Shown here one piece after another: positions 63,214 through 64,000 of a DNA stretch of 64,000 nucleotides (position 1 is its first letter; each line of letters starts with the position of its first letter). Source of the DNA: Crossiella cryophila (GTDB taxonomy: Bacteria > Actinomycetota > Actinomycetes > Mycobacteriales > Pseudonocardiaceae); the NCBI RefSeq assembly GCF_014204915.1, contig NZ_JACHMH010000001.1:372001-436000 (forward strand), written 5' to 3'. The position numbers and the translations under genes were made by a program. The notes under the pieces are model-generated. The model was not told the origin of the DNA, did not search any database, and worked only from the letters and a program-made list of their open reading frames with translations.

Positions 63214-64000
63214 CCGCGGCCCCGGTAGCTGCGCCGCACCCGCGGCCGGTACATGCCGGTGACGATCTCGTAGTGGATGGTGCCGATCTTGTCCGCCCAC
63301 TCCTGCGCGGTGGGTTCGCCCGCCTCGCCGGGGCCGAACAGGATGACCTCGTCGCCCTCGGCCACCTCGGCCTCGCCGCAGTCCACCACGATCTGGTCCA
63401 TGCAGACCCGGCCGACCACCGGCAGCCGCCTGCCGTTGATCTGCACGTCCATCCGCCCGGACAGCGCCCTCGGCACGCCGTCGGCGTAGCCAACCGGCAC
63501 CAGGGCCAGGCTGGTCTCCACCGGCGCGGTCCAGGTCAGGCCGTAGGACACGCCGGTGCCCGCGGGCACCCGCTTCACCCTGGCCACGCTGGAGCGGAAG
63601 GTCATCGCCGGGCGCAGCTGCTCGCCGCCGTGGCCGGGCACTGGGTTGAGGCCGTAGCCCGCGATGCCCACCCGGACCAGGTCGAAGTGCAGATCGTCGC
63701 GCAGCAGGGTGGCGGCGGAGTTGGCCAGGTGGCACAGCGGGGTCAGGCCCAGCTCGACCGCGAGCCGGTAGGCGTGCAGGAAGATCTGGTACTGCTGACC
63801 GGTTGCCGAGCTGTCCGGCTCGTCCGCGCTGGCCAAGTGCGACCACAGACCGATCACCTTGAGCGCGCCGTCGGCCTGGGCCTTGGCCGCGGCCTCGAAC
63901 AGGCCCCGCCAGCGGCCGGGCTCGGCCCCGTTGCGGGACAGGCCGGTGTCGACCTTGAGGTGGATCCGCGCGGTGCGCCCGGTCGCCGCGCCCGCGGCGA
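63210..64000 (-). CDS. alr: Alanine racemase, C-terminal part (cut by window end)
   Basis: About 263 codons of the C-terminal two-thirds of Alr. The barrel segment HLKVDTGLSRNG with the substrate/PLP-contacting region, the conserved LVRVGIAGYGLNP, the second catalytic Tyr in GVSYGLTW and the VCMDQIVVDCG segment are visible. Alr makes D-alanine for peptidoglycan. The N-terminus with the PLP-lysine lies beyond position 64000. Coupled to the alpha/beta-hydrolase gene. Confidence 0.95.
   Translation of the reverse strand, partial: AAGAATGRTARIHLKVDTGLSRNGAEPGRWRGLFEAAAKAQADGALKVIGLWSHLASADEPDSSATGQQYQIFLHAYRLAVELGLTPLCHLANSAATLLRDDLHFDLVRVGIAGYGLNPVPGHGGEQLRPAMTFRSSVARVKRVPAGTGVSYGLTWTAPVETSLALVPVGYADGVPRALSGRMDVQINGRRLPVVGRVCMDQIVVDCGEAEVAEGDEVILFGPGEAGEPTAQEWADKIGTIHYEIVTGMYRPRVRRSYRGRG

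Overview
The window is high-GC actinobacterial chromosome. Gene content and order point to the Pseudonocardiales (a Crossiella, Saccharothrix or Amycolatopsis-like organism); the genus is an inference. About 62 protein genes fill almost all of the sequence. No rRNA, tRNA, insertion sequence, prophage or CRISPR array was seen.

Layout. (1) 1-12.4 kb: a core block in the same order and orientations as Mycobacterium tuberculosis Rv0948c-Rv0955: perM (cut by the window start), a DUF5336 membrane protein, sucD, sucC, an M23 peptidase, pcrA/uvrD1 and an AroQ chorismate mutase. Extra genes inside it include a stand-alone B12-binding protein, a large membrane protein, a lipase and a DedA protein. Chorismate mutase is preceded by what looks like a complete Phe/Tyr transcription attenuator. 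(2) 12.5-26.8 kb: an accessory block. It holds an HDAC-like deacetylase, a PIG-L deacetylase, three single-span membrane proteins followed by a Ser/Thr kinase (all four with a related outer domain), a LysR/EamA divergent pair, a PspC-based envelope-stress two-component module resembling EsrISR, and a LacI regulator. (3) 26.9-39.4 kb: purine synthesis (guaA, guaB3, guaB2) mixed with redox enzymes (aldehyde dehydrogenase, three flavoenzymes). (4) 39.5-52.8 kb: developmental and stress regulation, namely sigD-rsdA, an adjacent four-gene membrane operon containing PrsW and CPBP protease homologues, a BldM-like regulator, a MerR-like/TPR-like pair, a WhiB protein, and groES-groEL1 under a CIRCE element. 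(5) 52.9-64 kb: PhoD phosphatase, an M50 peptidase, a MerR regulator with a striking periodic operator, then the tsaD-rimI-tsaB / tsaE-hydrolase-alr group, interrupted by an M14 carboxypeptidase and cut by the window end inside alr.

How the parts fit. Blocks 1 and 3-5 are housekeeping: TCA cycle, DNA repair, GTP supply, protein folding and t6A tRNA modification. They are laced with envelope-sensing and developmental regulators. The most notable observations are the Phe/Tyr attenuator, the four-gene shared-sensor cluster ending in a kinase, the PrsW/CPBP operon beside the SigD anti-sigma factor, a BldM-like protein lacking its phospho-acceptor Asp, a three-stem leader RNA candidate before the M23 peptidase gene, and an 11-bp-periodic operator at the MerR gene.
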